Part shown: one piece after another, positions 37,788 to 48,254 of the stretch
Numbering within the stretch: the first letter of the stretch is position 1
Layout: every line of letters starts with the position of its first letter
DNA from: Castanea sativa
Lineage: Eukaryota; Streptophyta; Magnoliopsida; Fagales; Fagaceae
Length of the DNA: 64,000 nt
Assembly: GCF_040712315.1 (NCBI RefSeq)
Contig: NC_134023.1
Location: 67,430,757 to 67,494,756, forward strand
Direction of reading: 5' to 3'
Translations under genes and position numbers: made by a program
The notes under the pieces: model-generated
What the model was told of the DNA's origin: nothing
What the model saw: the letters and a program-made list of their open reading frames with translations, nothing else
Databases searched by the model: none

Positions 37788-40700
37788 TCATAAGCGATTC
37801 CATTTGATTTCCAAATTAGGGAAATCCTTTTCGATTTTATTTTTGTATTTTTCAGATAACTGAGGACAATCCCAAATTACCAGTTCTCGTAAAGACTTGA
37901 GACAACCATCATTAGGTAGTGTTGTGAGATTGGGACAATGCAAAATGAAAAGCTTTTCAAGTGAGATTGGATTCCTAATTGATTCGGGGAAAGTAGTCAA
38001 ATTGGGAAAGCGTTGAATCCGCAGCGACCGTAAAGAAGTGAGACAACTAATCTCACGAAGTGATGTCAGATTAGGCTCGCATCTTTCAATCCGAAGAAAT
38101 TCAAGTGAGGTGAGCTCTGGCAGAGTCATTAAATTTGGACAGTTTGAAATGGTGAGCTCTTTTAGGGTGGAAATACATTGAAGACCCACAGGTAGAGACT
38201 TCAGTTTCGGAATGCCTTCGAAACGTAATTCACGGAGGCAAATGAGGCATCGCCATTCCATGCCATCATCATGCATGTCTCTTAATGGATCGAACTCCTC
38301 ACAACAGCGAATTGATAGCGAACAGAGGGAGGTGAGATTACGCACCGCTCCAGACATAGATGTTAGTCTAGGGCAATTCCAAATTTGTAGTTCCTCGAGA
38401 GAATATAGTGCCCACTTAGCCGGAAGAGACTCTATATCTTCTATAGAATCCAAAATCATATAATTTAATTTGGAGAGAGGAGAAGAAGAGGATAATGAAG
38501 AGGAGGAAGAGGGAACTAAAAAACTCATTGACATTGTCTCTTGCAAAGGCTTCAAAATGACATTCTCTAAATATAGAGATTCTTCAAGATTGGGAAACAG
38601 GGGCATGGAAGTCATTTTAGGGCAATTTCTAATCAACAAATAAGAAAGAAGAGGAAATAAAGGCAGTGAGTTGTGAGACTGATCTTGTGAATGATCTGGT
38701 GTTGACGCAGATGTTGTTGCAACTAAATCCCTCCCTGTTCTTCCCCACCATCCCTTCAAATTAGGACATGCCCATATTGTGAGTGACTTTAGAGATGGGA
38801 AGAACGGTGTTGATAATGCTGTGGATGAAGCTGACACCTCTTTACTCATATCATTATCGGATATGTACTCCAAATCATTCAACGAATAAAGCCTTAGAGA
38901 TTTTAAAGAGGGGAGATGAGACAATGGTGGCAGATATCGGCATTTGTAACAATTTACTATATTTAAATCAACAAGATTTGTGAGAGAAGAGACCCAACTT
39001 GAAAATTTCACACCCTTGTACTGATACACTTCCAAATATTTGAGATTTTCGTGTGGTTGGGGGTCTTCTAATAACTTCACATCGTCATTATTAACTACTT
39101 GATCTTGATGATACCATTTTAATATCAATTTTTCAAGATGTTGCTTCTCCCTTAAATTCACAACAATGGATTCTGAGTTAGATTCTTCCAACCGTTCTAA
39201 ATGTGTGATCTCTAATGTACCTCGCAGGTTTTTTAGGTCCTTCAATTCGCCTAATCCCCCAGTGTGGGAGGAGGTGCTCACAATGAATATTGGTAATGTT
39301 TGAAGTGAAGTCATTTGCCCTAATCCACAAGGCATATGACTCAAATTATCACAACCATCATTATAAAGATGTTTGAGGCTAACCAATTCTCTAAACTTTT
39401 TGGGTAATTCTTTAAGACCTTTACAATCATTAAGTTTTAGTATTTGCAAATTCAACAATGTAGTAATTGAATCAGGGAGAGTTTCAATATCCTTATTAAA
39501 AGAAACATCAAGATACTTTAGATGTATTAACTTCCCTATAGAATTTGGTATTGATGTAATGTTCAATGCATGTAAATCTAATGCACGCAAGCTCTTGAAT
39601 CTCAAAATAATTGTATTCAACATTGACTCCTCCAAGGCACCAGAGAACTCCTCATCAAATGTTAGAAGAAATGTACGTGGCTTGACTGCTTTAACCAACA
39701 AGCTTAAAGTTTCCCTAAAAGATGGGTTAATTTTAAATGGACATGATACATGACGATTTTTTTCATTAATATCTTTGCCATCAAAACTAACAAGCTTGCA
39801 CTCCTCGCCTATGATAGATTCTGCAAGATCATGAATTAAATCATGCATCTTGTATCTTAAGCCTTTGTAAGTCGTTACTTCTTCAAAGAAGGACCTCCAA
39901 AGTAAATCCTTGAAATACTCATCACCAACATCCTCTAATTGTTGGTTTTTGTTTGATGATTGGACAAACCCTTGTGCTATCCATAGTTGTATCATTGTTT
40001 CCTTATCCATCTCATAATCTTTGGGAAACAAAGAGCAATAAGTGAAACAACTCTTCAAATGTGATGGGAGATGATCATAGCTCAACTTTAAAATTGGTAA
40101 AATTTCACCCCCTTGAGTTACATTTGCTTCTATTTTACTCTTCACGAATGACCATTCAGACTCTTTTTCCTTGAAGTATAACATATTTCCTATGGACTTT
40201 ATAGCAAGTGGTACCCCTCGACACATGTTTACAATCTCCCCTCCAATTGTCACTAGTTTAGGATTGCTGGTCTCTTGCCCTTTTCTAAATGCCACTTGCC
40301 TAAATAAATCCCAAGACTGATTTTTGGACAGACCTTCAAGAAAATATGGTGAAACTGTCTGTGTAATCTCTGCAACCAATCTATTACGAGTAGTTATTAT
40401 AATCTTACTGCCTTTGGAACCACCCATTAAAAGACTTTTCAACTTAAGCCATTTTTCACGATCTTCATTCCATATATCATCTAATACAAGTAAGTATTTC
40501 TTTCCATCAATTTTTTCACGAAGTTGACTTTGCAACTGATCTATTACAAGGTTTCCAGATGAATTACCAGAAGTAGATGCTATTATCTTCTCAATAATTA
40601 ATTTTAACTCAAAGACATCAGAGATGCACGCCCACATTTTTAACTGAAAACATTTTTGAACTTCCTCATCATTGTACACATATTGAGCGAGTGTAGTTTT

Positions 40701-41306
40701 CCCTAACCCCCCGATCCCCACAATTGGAATGACTGAAACATTCTCTTCTACATTAGAATCAAATAATTGGTCTATGATCGCCTTTTTGTCCTCTTCCCTC
40801 CCAATAACTTCTTCTTCACGTACAAATGAGTGAGTTGGTTCCCTCTTCCTACTCACAACATTTGTCTCTGCATGGTATTCTTCCAAGCGAAAGTTTTTCC
40901 TATCTTCTGCTATCGCATTTAGTTTTTGCCTCATTGCCTTTATTTTACTACTCATCTTACCACGAAAAGCTAGTTGGTTTGACTTTGAAAAGAAAGCACG
41001 TACCTCTTTTGTGGCTTTATTCCCACTCCCCGCTCTTCGCCGCATAGCTTCAGTGGAAAACTCACTCAACAAGTCATCAGCATCATAAACTGCATCGTTG
41101 AGCTTTTGGAGCCAGTCCTTGACTTGATGGTCATGACTCTGTTTCTCCGCTGCATCCAGAAGTACAGCTTGAATTGTGGACACACTGTTCTTGATTTTTT
41201 CAAGCTCACCTTTGACACCCCACAGTGATCCAATCTCTTGGAAAGTCTGAGAGCCCAGATTTTCAATCATTTTCTGTGCAAGACCAAAGAGGATTGCTTC
41301 GGCCAT
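37788..41306 (-). CDS. CC-NB-ARC-LRR disease-resistance protein (NLR 2), intact
   Basis: An intronless frame of 1172 codons from ATG 41306 to a TGA ending at 37788, a usual length for this class. In order: Rx-type coiled coil (about residues 1-140, with DAVYDADDLLSEF in place of EDVID), P-loop GIGGLGKTT (197-205), kinase-2 LLVLDDIW (272-279), RNBS-B KIIITTR (301-307), GVPLAIKSIG (364-373), RNBS-D CFTYCSLFPKDYEM (420-433), MHDLIHDLA (487-495), then leucine-rich repeats from about 560 to the end. All key motifs are intact. It should act as an intracellular receptor for pathogen effectors; the ligand is unknown. A retrotransposon lies 398 bp upstream, which may affect expression. Confidence 0.96.
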   Translation of the reverse strand: MAEAILFGLAQKMIENLGSQTFQEIGSLWGVKGELEKIKNSVSTIQAVLLDAAEKQSHDHQVKDWLQKLNDAVYDADDLLSEFSTEAMRRRAGSGNKATKEVRAFFSKSNQLAFRGKMSSKIKAMRQKLNAIAEDRKNFRLEEYHAETNVVSRKREPTHSFVREEEVIGREEDKKAIIDQLFDSNVEENVSVIPIVGIGGLGKTTLAQYVYNDEEVQKCFQLKMWACISDVFELKLIIEKIIASTSGNSSGNLVIDQLQSQLREKIDGKKYLLVLDDIWNEDREKWLKLKSLLMGGSKGSKIIITTRNRLVAEITQTVSPYFLEGLSKNQSWDLFRQVAFRKGQETSNPKLVTIGGEIVNMCRGVPLAIKSIGNMLYFKEKESEWSFVKSKIEANVTQGGEILPILKLSYDHLPSHLKSCFTYCSLFPKDYEMDKETMIQLWIAQGFVQSSNKNQQLEDVGDEYFKDLLWRSFFEEVTTYKGLRYKMHDLIHDLAESIIGEECKLVSFDGKDINEKNRHVSCPFKINPSFRETLSLLVKAVKPRTFLLTFDEEFSGALEESMLNTIILRFKSLRALDLHALNITSIPNSIGKLIHLKYLDVSFNKDIETLPDSITTLLNLQILKLNDCKGLKELPKKFRELVSLKHLYNDGCDNLSHMPCGLGQMTSLQTLPIFIVSTSSHTGGLGELKDLKNLRGTLEITHLERLEESNSESIVVNLREKQHLEKLILKWYHQDQVVNNDDVKLLEDPQPHENLKYLEVYQYKGVKFSSWVSSLTNLVDLNIVNCYKCRYLPPLSHLPSLKSLRLYSLNDLEYISDNDMSKEVSASSTALSTPFFPSLKSLTIWACPNLKGWWGRTGRDLVATTSASTPDHSQDQSHNSLPLFPLLSYLLIRNCPKMTSMPLFPNLEESLYLENVILKPLQETMSMSFLVPSSSSSLSSSSPLSKLNYMILDSIEDIESLPAKWALYSLEELQIWNCPRLTSMSGAVRNLTSLCSLSIRCCEEFDPLRDMHDDGMEWRCLICLRELRFEGIPKLKSLPVGLQCISTLKELTISNCPNLMTLPELTSLEFLRIERCEPNLTSLREISCLTSLRSLRIQRFPNLTTFPESIRNPISLEKLFILHCPNLTTLPNDGCLKSLRELVIWDCPQLSEKYKNKIEKDFPNLEIKWNRL

Positions 41307-41698
41307 TTCTTGGTTGTAGCTGAAAGGAACGCTTAAAGAGAGAGAGGTATGCTAGCTAGAGGGTGGGTTAGAAGTGAATTGTGAGTAAAAGTAATACTGT
41401 AGTGAAGGGTGACCGAGTTTTAATGTGGGCAAACATCATCGATTTCATTATTTTTATTTTTCATTTTCTTGGTACAATAATGCAAAGAAAAAGCAACCAA
41501 TAGTCTCAAGAGCACATGTGTCACAATGTGACTGTTGGGCCTCGGGCCCCTTTTGCATCGAAAGAAAATAAGCGGGACCACCAAGCTGTAAATATAATGT
41601 GCCAGTCATACCGTCTTCTAATGGAGGAGAATCTCATTTATCAAAATAATATAATAATAATATTCGAGACCATGTCCAAAAAAACAACTCATGGAATT
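41307..41698 (-). promoter_or_regulatory. Upstream flank of NLR 2, cut by element 2
   Basis: This should hold the core promoter. It resembles the NLR 1 flank (1323-1500) and a third copy at 54465-54720 (GACCGAGTTT, GGGCCTCGGGCCCCTT, GCCAGTCATACCGTC). I cannot fix a TATA box. Retrotransposon element 2 interrupts it at 41703, and the flank resumes at 51374. Confidence 0.6.
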
Positions 41699-41703
41699 GG
41701 CCC

Positions 41704-42203
41704 TGAAGAGGATAAAAATAGTAAATGGACGGAGATAATGAGGACGGATAGACGCTGTAAGTGAATTCGGCTATGACGGTTAAGTATTGCTTAATATCCG
41801 TCTTATATAAATAAAGTGTGGATTCCACGTGGCATGTTGTTTGATATATTTCAGATGAGCTTTTGCTTTATCCCCACGCAAGCGTGCATACTTGGACTTC
41901 TTGCGACACACGTTTGGGAAGACTCCTATATGGAAAGGAACTTGAGAAGGAAGTTGTATCCTAAAAGAAAGGTAATTCTACTCAATATAAATACCCCAGA
42001 AACCCTAGGTACGAAGGGACGCACAATATTCTTAACTCTGGCACTCTAGGGTTAAAAGGAACAAGATTCTAACTTGACCTTCGGAGGGTATTCGGCCGAC
42101 ACCACACCGGTGCTCCCTTCTAGGTCCTTTGTTTTCTTTTTGCAGGTATTGCTTTCGTTTGAGGAGCGCTTGCAACTCACTGGTGATATTTTCGGCATCA
42201 TCA
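41704..42203 (+). repeat. 5' LTR of element 2
   Basis: TG...CA ends (TGAAGAGGATAAAA to GGCATCATCA). A TATA-like TATATAAATAAAG lies near 41804. It differs from the 3' LTR at four positions: an A/G near the start, C/T in ATGGAC/TGG, G/A in CACCGG/A, and T/A in CGTTT/AG. Confidence 0.95.
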
Positions 42204-42205
42204 GT

Positions 42206-42222
42206 TGGCGCCGTCTGTGGGA
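42206..42222 (+). promoter_or_regulatory. Primer-binding site of element 2
   Basis: TGGCGCCGTCTGTGGGA starts three bases after the 5' LTR, identical to the site of element 1. It fits a tRNA ending GGCGCCA. Confidence 0.8.
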
Positions 42223-42286
42223 AACAAGGAGGAAGAAAAACTTCGGATTATTTTAGCCTTGCTCTATCCCTGAGACAAAGAGTTGC

Positions 42287-43604
42287 ATGGCACTCACCCG
42301 ATCGATGGCAACGAACAACAATCAAGGCGACGAACCACGCGCCACCGCTTTGGAGAGGCAGGTCCAAACGCTTGCGGCGGCGGTTGAGCGCCTCACTAAG
42401 CAGAATCATGATTTGGAAGAGCAGTTGCGGCAAATAACCGCACATCAGAGTGCACCACAGGAAGATCAGGAGGGCGCTAGTCCCGAAGGAAGGAACGCGG
42501 AAAGACCTGAGGGCAGCAACGCTCCGGCTAGACCCGAGCGATAAGAAACCAATCAACCACTTGCTTTAGACCCTGTGCCGACTCACATAGCCACCGAAAT
42601 GTAGGAGATGAGGGAACGTATGGATGCAATGATGAACGCCCTAAAGGGACGGGTATCCAGCAATCTGGACGACCTAGTCCATAGAACGGATTCACCATTC
42701 ACAGTGTTGGTGAATTCATGCCCCGTCCCTTCAAAGTTTAAAATGCCCCATGTGGAAAACTATGACGGATCCAAGGACCCGTTGGATCACCTGGAGTCTT
42801 TCAGAACTCTAATGCATCTTCAGGGTGTACCGGACGAAATCATGTGCAGGGCCTTCCTCACCACTTTGAAAGGGCCTGCGAGGGATTGGTGCAGCAAGTT
42901 AACGCCTAATTCCATCGGCACTTTTAAGGAATTAGGTGCACAGTTTGTATCACACTTCATTGGAAGTCATCGACACAAGAGGTCTATTGCATGTATACTG
43001 GGAATTAAACAACGAGAAGGTGAGACATTAAGGTCTTATATAGCCCGCTTTAACAAGGAATCCCTCTCGATAGACGAGGCAGACGACAAGACACTTGTGG
43101 CAGCATTCACAAACGGGTTACAAGAGGGTAAGTTCTTATTTTCCCTATGTAAAAATGACCCAAAGACTATGTCCGATGTCTATTACAGGGCGACGAAGTA
43201 TATGAACGCGGAGGATGCCTTGCGGCCGAGACGACTATAAACCAAAGAAAAGGGAAAGACAGAAGATATGAAACCGGATAACGGACGAAAAGTGGCTAGA
43301 ACCAGAGGATCGACGAGAAGACCGGAGACCCAAACCACCTTCAGGGAGGTTTACAAGTTTCACCCCCCTCACAGCCCCAATTGACCAAGTGCTTATGCAA
43401 ATCAAAGATGAAGGAAGCTTGACATTCCCGGGCAAGTTGAAGGGAGATCCGAACAAGAGGCCAAGGGATAGATATTGCCGTTTTCACCGTGACCACGGCC
43501 ATGATACGACGGACTGTTATGACTTGAAACAACAGATTGAAGCCCTTATAAGGCAGGGGAGGTTGCAAAGGTTCGTGAGGAAGGAAAGAACTGATCAGCC
43601 CTAG
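42287..43604 (+). pseudogene. gag: gag of element 2 with in-frame stops
   Basis: The frame from ATG 42287 has a coiled-coil-like start (LERQVQTLAAAVERLTKQNH), then stops TAA 42542-42544 and TAG 42602-42604. It then carries the Retrotrans_gag domain (YDGSKDPLDHLESFRTLMHL; GPARDWCSKL; KQREGETLRSYIARF). Near 43236 an indel moves it one frame over, with TGA at 43269-43271 and TAG at 43602-43604. There it encodes the zinc-binding stretch YCRFHRDHGHDTTDCYDLK. It would form the particle, but no complete protein can be read from this copy. Confidence 0.88.
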
Positions 43605-43720
43605 GAGCAGAATCCTAGACGGGAAAACGAGCGTCCCAGACCACCGGTAGCAGATATACGGATGATAATGGGGGGCAACGCTTCAGTAGGATCGTCCAAG
43701 AAGGCCAGAAAGACCTATTT

Positions 43721-46700
43721 ATGGACGGTACAAAATGTCAGTCGACGGGACCTTCATTGGAAAGAATACGGCAGAACGACTCCAGTATCGAGTTTTTTGA
43801 AGACGAGGCCCGGCGCCTTCACCACCCCCATGACGACGCGCTTGTGGTTAGCATACAGGTAGGAGACTTCAACGTCCACCGAGTTCTAGTAGACAACGGG
43901 AGCTCAGCAGACATCCTTTACTATCCTGCGTTCCAGCAGATGGGGATTGCAAAGGAGCGCCTGATCCCGGCATGCGCGCCCCTCGTCGGCTTTGGGGGAA
44001 CCCGGGTCCATTCTTTAGGATCCGTCACATTGGCGGTGACGGTAGGAGACTACCCACAACAGATAACTAAAAATTTCTCCTTTCTAGTGGTTGATTGCTC
44101 CTCAGCATACAACGCCATACTCGGACGTCCTACTCTCAACGCATGGAAAGCCATCACTTCAACCTACCATCTGATGATCAAGTTTCCCACTGAACATGGA
44201 GTTGGAGAACTGCGCGAAAATCAGGTAACTGCACGGGAATGCTACGTGGCCATGATGGAGATGGATGACCATGTACAGACAATGAGCATCGAAGAACAGA
44301 GAACAATGGCAGAACCCATGGAGACATTGGAAGAAGTCCAACTAGATGATTCAAGGCCCGATCGAACCACCAGGATAGGAACCTCGGTCGACCAAACGAT
44401 TCGACATGCGTTCCTACTGTTCCTCAAAGAAAATCAAGACGTGTTTGCATGGAGCCATGACGACATGCCGGGAATAGATCCAGCAGTCATAGTTCATAAA
44501 TTGAATGTATCACCTTCCTTCCCCCCAGTTCGACAAAAGAAACGCGTGTTTGCCCCTGAGCGGGATCGAGCCGCAACAGAGGAAGTGCAGAAGCTACGAG
44601 AAGCGGACTTCATACGAGAGGTGTACTACCCAGACTGGCTGGCAAATGTGGTGATGGTCAAAAAGTCAAATGGGAAGTGGAGAATGTGCGTTGATTTCAC
44701 GGATCTAAATAAAGCGTGCCCTAAAGATAGTTACCCGCTCCCACGGATTGACGCCTTAGTCGACTCTACCGCAAAACATGAGTTGTTGAGCTTCATGGAC
44801 GCCTTCTCGGGGTACAACCAGATTAAGTTGGAGAAGACAGATCAAGAGAAGACGTCATTTGTGACGAGTCAAGGGCTCTTTTGTTACAAGGTGATGCCAT
44901 TCGGGCTCAAGAATGCAGGAGCCACATACCAACGATTAATGAACAAGATGTTCGAGCACCAGATTGGCCGGAACGTCCAAGTCTACGTAGACGACATGTT
45001 GTTAAAAAGCGTAAAGTCGTCGGATCATCTGAGGGACCTCCAGGAGACTTTCGACACTCTTCGAACGTACAAAATGAAGCTGAACCCAAGCAAATGCGCA
45101 TTCGGAGTAACTGCTGGAAAGTTCTTAGGGTTCATGGTGTCCCAGCGGGGCATTGAGGTCAACCCCGAGAAAGTGAAAGCAATTATGGATCTATCTCCTC
45201 CGAGGACGGTGAAGGAAGTGCAAAGCCTGACAGGGAAGATAGCAGCCTTGAATAGGTTTGTATCAAGAGCAACAGACAAGTGTCTCCCTTTCTTTAGGAC
45301 GCTAAGGAGATCTTTCGAGTAGACGGACGAATGCCAAAGGGCATTTGAAGAGTTGAAGGCATACCTCTCTGCCCCGCCATTGCTAAGCCCGTCTACACCG
45401 GGGGAGGAATTATTCATGTACCTTGCTGTCTCATAAGCAGCGGTAAGTGCGGCTCTCATTAGAGAGGAAGGGAAGGTACAGAAGCCCGTCTACTTTGTAA
45501 GCCGGGCGCTACGAGGCGCAGAGGAGAGGTACCCACGGATGGAGCAACTCGCCTTCGCGCTTGTAACTGCAGCCAAAAAACTGAAGCCATATTTTCAAGC
45601 ACACGCAATAATAGTCCTGACGGATCAACCATTGCGGAGAGCAATGAACAATCCTGAAGCCGCCGGACGGATGGCTTTGTGGGCTATCGAGCTAAGTGAG
45701 TACGATATCCAATACCAGCCACGAACAGCTGTGAAAGGAAAAATATTGGCAGACTTTATTGCGGAATTCACTACACATGAGGAGCAGGGGGCAGCAGAGA
45801 AGCCCACATGGAGAATTCACACAGACGGATCCTCTAATAAGCATGCGGGAGGAGTCGGAGTTGTACTCCATACCCCGGAAGGAGATAAGATTGAATGTAT
45901 GATCCGTCTGGAGTTCCCTACTACGAATAATGAAGCGGAGTATGAGGCCCTGATGGCGGGATTGGAGCTTGCAATAGCGGCTGGGGCCAGAAAGGCAGTG
46001 GTCTACTCCGATTCCCAAATCGTAGCTAGCCAAGTTAATGGGAGTTATGATTGTAGGAGTGAACGAATGAGAAAGTACCTCGGAGAAGTGAAGGGTCGAA
46101 CGAGTGACCTCCAATTCACAATAACTCAAATCCCGAGAGAAGAGAATCAAGAAGCGGATCGACTCGCAAAGGCTGCTTTGGCCGAACCTATGGTCGTCCC
46201 AGAACAGGTATTGTCCTTCGTCCAATATTCGTCGTTGCTAGATAACGTTCAGGTGCAGGAATTAACCACTGAAGACGATTGGACGATTCCAATTGTGGCG
46301 TACCTCAAGGACGGCAAGCTGCCAGACGGGAAGGAAGAAGCTAGGAAATTGAAGGTTAGGGCTGCCCGATTCATACTGATCAAAGGCATCCTCTACAAAA
46401 GAGGATTCTCCCGACCATATCTAAGATGCCTGGGCCATGACGAAGCAGACTACATAATGAGGGAAGTTCATGAAGGGATTTGTGGAAACCACTCAGGATC
46501 AAGGTCTCTGGTACACAAGCTACTCAGAGCTGGGTATTACTGGCCGACAATGCAGAAGAATGCCCATATGTACGTGAGAGCCTGCGATAAGTGTCAACGG
46601 TTCGGCAATCTTATTAGGCAGCCAACGGAGGAACTCACACCCATGACGGTCCCATGGCCGTTCGCACAATGGGGGTTGGACATCATGGGTCAATTTCCAA

Positions 46701-47515
46701 TGGCGGCAAGACAACTGAAGTTCTTGGTAGTTGGTATCGACTACTTCACCAAGTGGGTGGAAGCAGAAGCACTTGCTACTATCACGGAGAAAAATATTCG
46801 CAACTTTGTATGGAGAAATATTATTTGCCGATATGGGATCCCGAGAGTGCTCGTGTCGGACAACGGGAAGCAATTCGACAACGATGCGTTCCGAGACTTT
46901 TGTTCTCAGCTGGGAATCAAGAATCACTACTCGTCGCCCGCTCATCCACAGGCCAACGGACAAGTTGAAGTTACGAACCGATCCTTGTTAAAGATCATCA
47001 AGACCCGGCTCGAGGGGGCAAAGGGCATATGGTCGGACGAACTACCAAGTGTCCTATGGGCGTACAGAACAATGGCAAGAACGCCAACGGGAGAGACACC
47101 GTTTCGATTGGCGTTTGGTGCCGAAGCCCTCATACCGGCAGAAATGGGGTTGACGAGCTACCGCATGGAAAGCTATGACGAGAGTAAGAATGCTGAAGCA
47201 TTACGTCTAGAGCTTGACCTTGTTGATGAAGTCAGGGCAACAGCGGCCCAAAGACTGGCGCGGTACCAGGACATGATGGCAAAACATTACAACTCTAAGG
47301 TTCGGCACCGGGACTTCAAAGTTGGAGATCTAGTGTTACGAAAAGTGCTTGGCACTACGAAAGATGCATCCCTGGGAAAGCTGGGTCCCAACTGGGAAGG
47401 CCCGTACCGAATCATCTCATGGCGCAGGAAAGGAACGTACTACTTGGAGACATTAGACGGAAAGAAGTTGGGCCATCCCTGGAACACAGAGCACCTGAAG
47501 AAGTACTACCAATAG
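43721..47515 (+). pseudogene. pol: pol of element 2: protease, RT, two RNase H, integrase (two stops)
   Basis: A single frame of 1265 codons is broken only by TAG at 45320-45322 and TAA at 45434-45436. The protease has VLVDNGSSADILYY. The RT has MCVDFTDLNKACPKDSYP, MPFGLKNAGATYQRLMNKMF and YVDDMLLKS. RNase H 1 follows (PVYFVSRALRG). The archaeal-type RNase H starts RIHTDGSSNKHAGGVGVVL with NNEAEYEALMAG and VVYSDSQIV. Integrase shows HHCC, FAQWGLDIMGQFP, VLVSDNGKQFD and KLGPNWEGPYRI, ending LKKYYQ. Element 1 has Trp where the TAG stands (RWTEDC against a stop before TDEC), so TGG-to-TAG is likely. A frame change near 43710 separates it from the upstream piece. Confidence 0.92.
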
Positions 47516-47649
47516 TGCAGCAGTCACAATACCTACTGCCTTACTTTTCAGTTTAATTTTAGACAGTTGTAGCTTTTACTTTTTAGAGCTCAGTTTTTCT
47601 TTTCCATGAACAATTTGGTTTGTTGAACTTATGAGAGGAATTTTTAAAA

Positions 47650-48060
47650 AATTCATGCTGATGAAAATCTACAAGTCCAAAAGTGGACGGTCAATCAAAA
47701 ACGATGAAATCTACAAGTCCACAAAGTGGACGGATCACCCAAAGGGTGAAAAACCTACAAGTCCACAAAGTGGACGGATCACCCAAAGGGTGAAAAACCT
47801 ACAAGTCCACAAAGTGGACGGATCACCCAAAGGGTGAAAAACTTACAAGTCCACAAAGTGGACGGATCACCCACAGGGTGAGAAACCTACGAGTCCACAA
47901 AGTGGACGGTTAACCTAAAGGGTAAAAAACCACAAGTCCACAAAGTGGACGGATCATCCCATAGATGAAAGTCTACATTGTGGACGGATCACCTGAAGGA
48001 TGAAAAGTTTTACAACTCCATAAAGTAAGACAGACTATACAAAAAGATTAGAAAACCTAG
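47650..48060 (+). repeat. Tandem array of about 44-bp units with inner palindrome
   Basis: About eight units of the form ACAAGTCCACAAAGTGGACGGATCACCCAAAGGGTGAAAAACCT. Three units near 47715-47843 are almost identical, with decay on both sides. Each holds the hairpin GTCCAC-AAA-GTGGAC and a second small one, ACCC-AAA-GGGT. It occupies the same place as the 150-bp array in element 1, just after pol. Confidence 0.9.
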
Positions 48061-48254
48061 TTCACAAAGTGGACGGTTAGCAAAAATACATTTGAAAGTC
48101 CGTTCACAAGTGGACGGGTTATCTAAATATACGACGGATAATAAGCAAGCAACAGGCAATTTAATATTTGATAAGTCAAGTTTAATAATTACAAATGACG
48201 GTTCAAATAAAGTTCTCTTAACAGTGATAAATTTTTTACAAAAAGGAAAGTATT

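Noticed and set aside
45692..46225. 177-codon minus-strand frame inside pol of element 2
   Set aside because: It overlaps the intact RNase H frame on the plus strand and has no recognisable domain.
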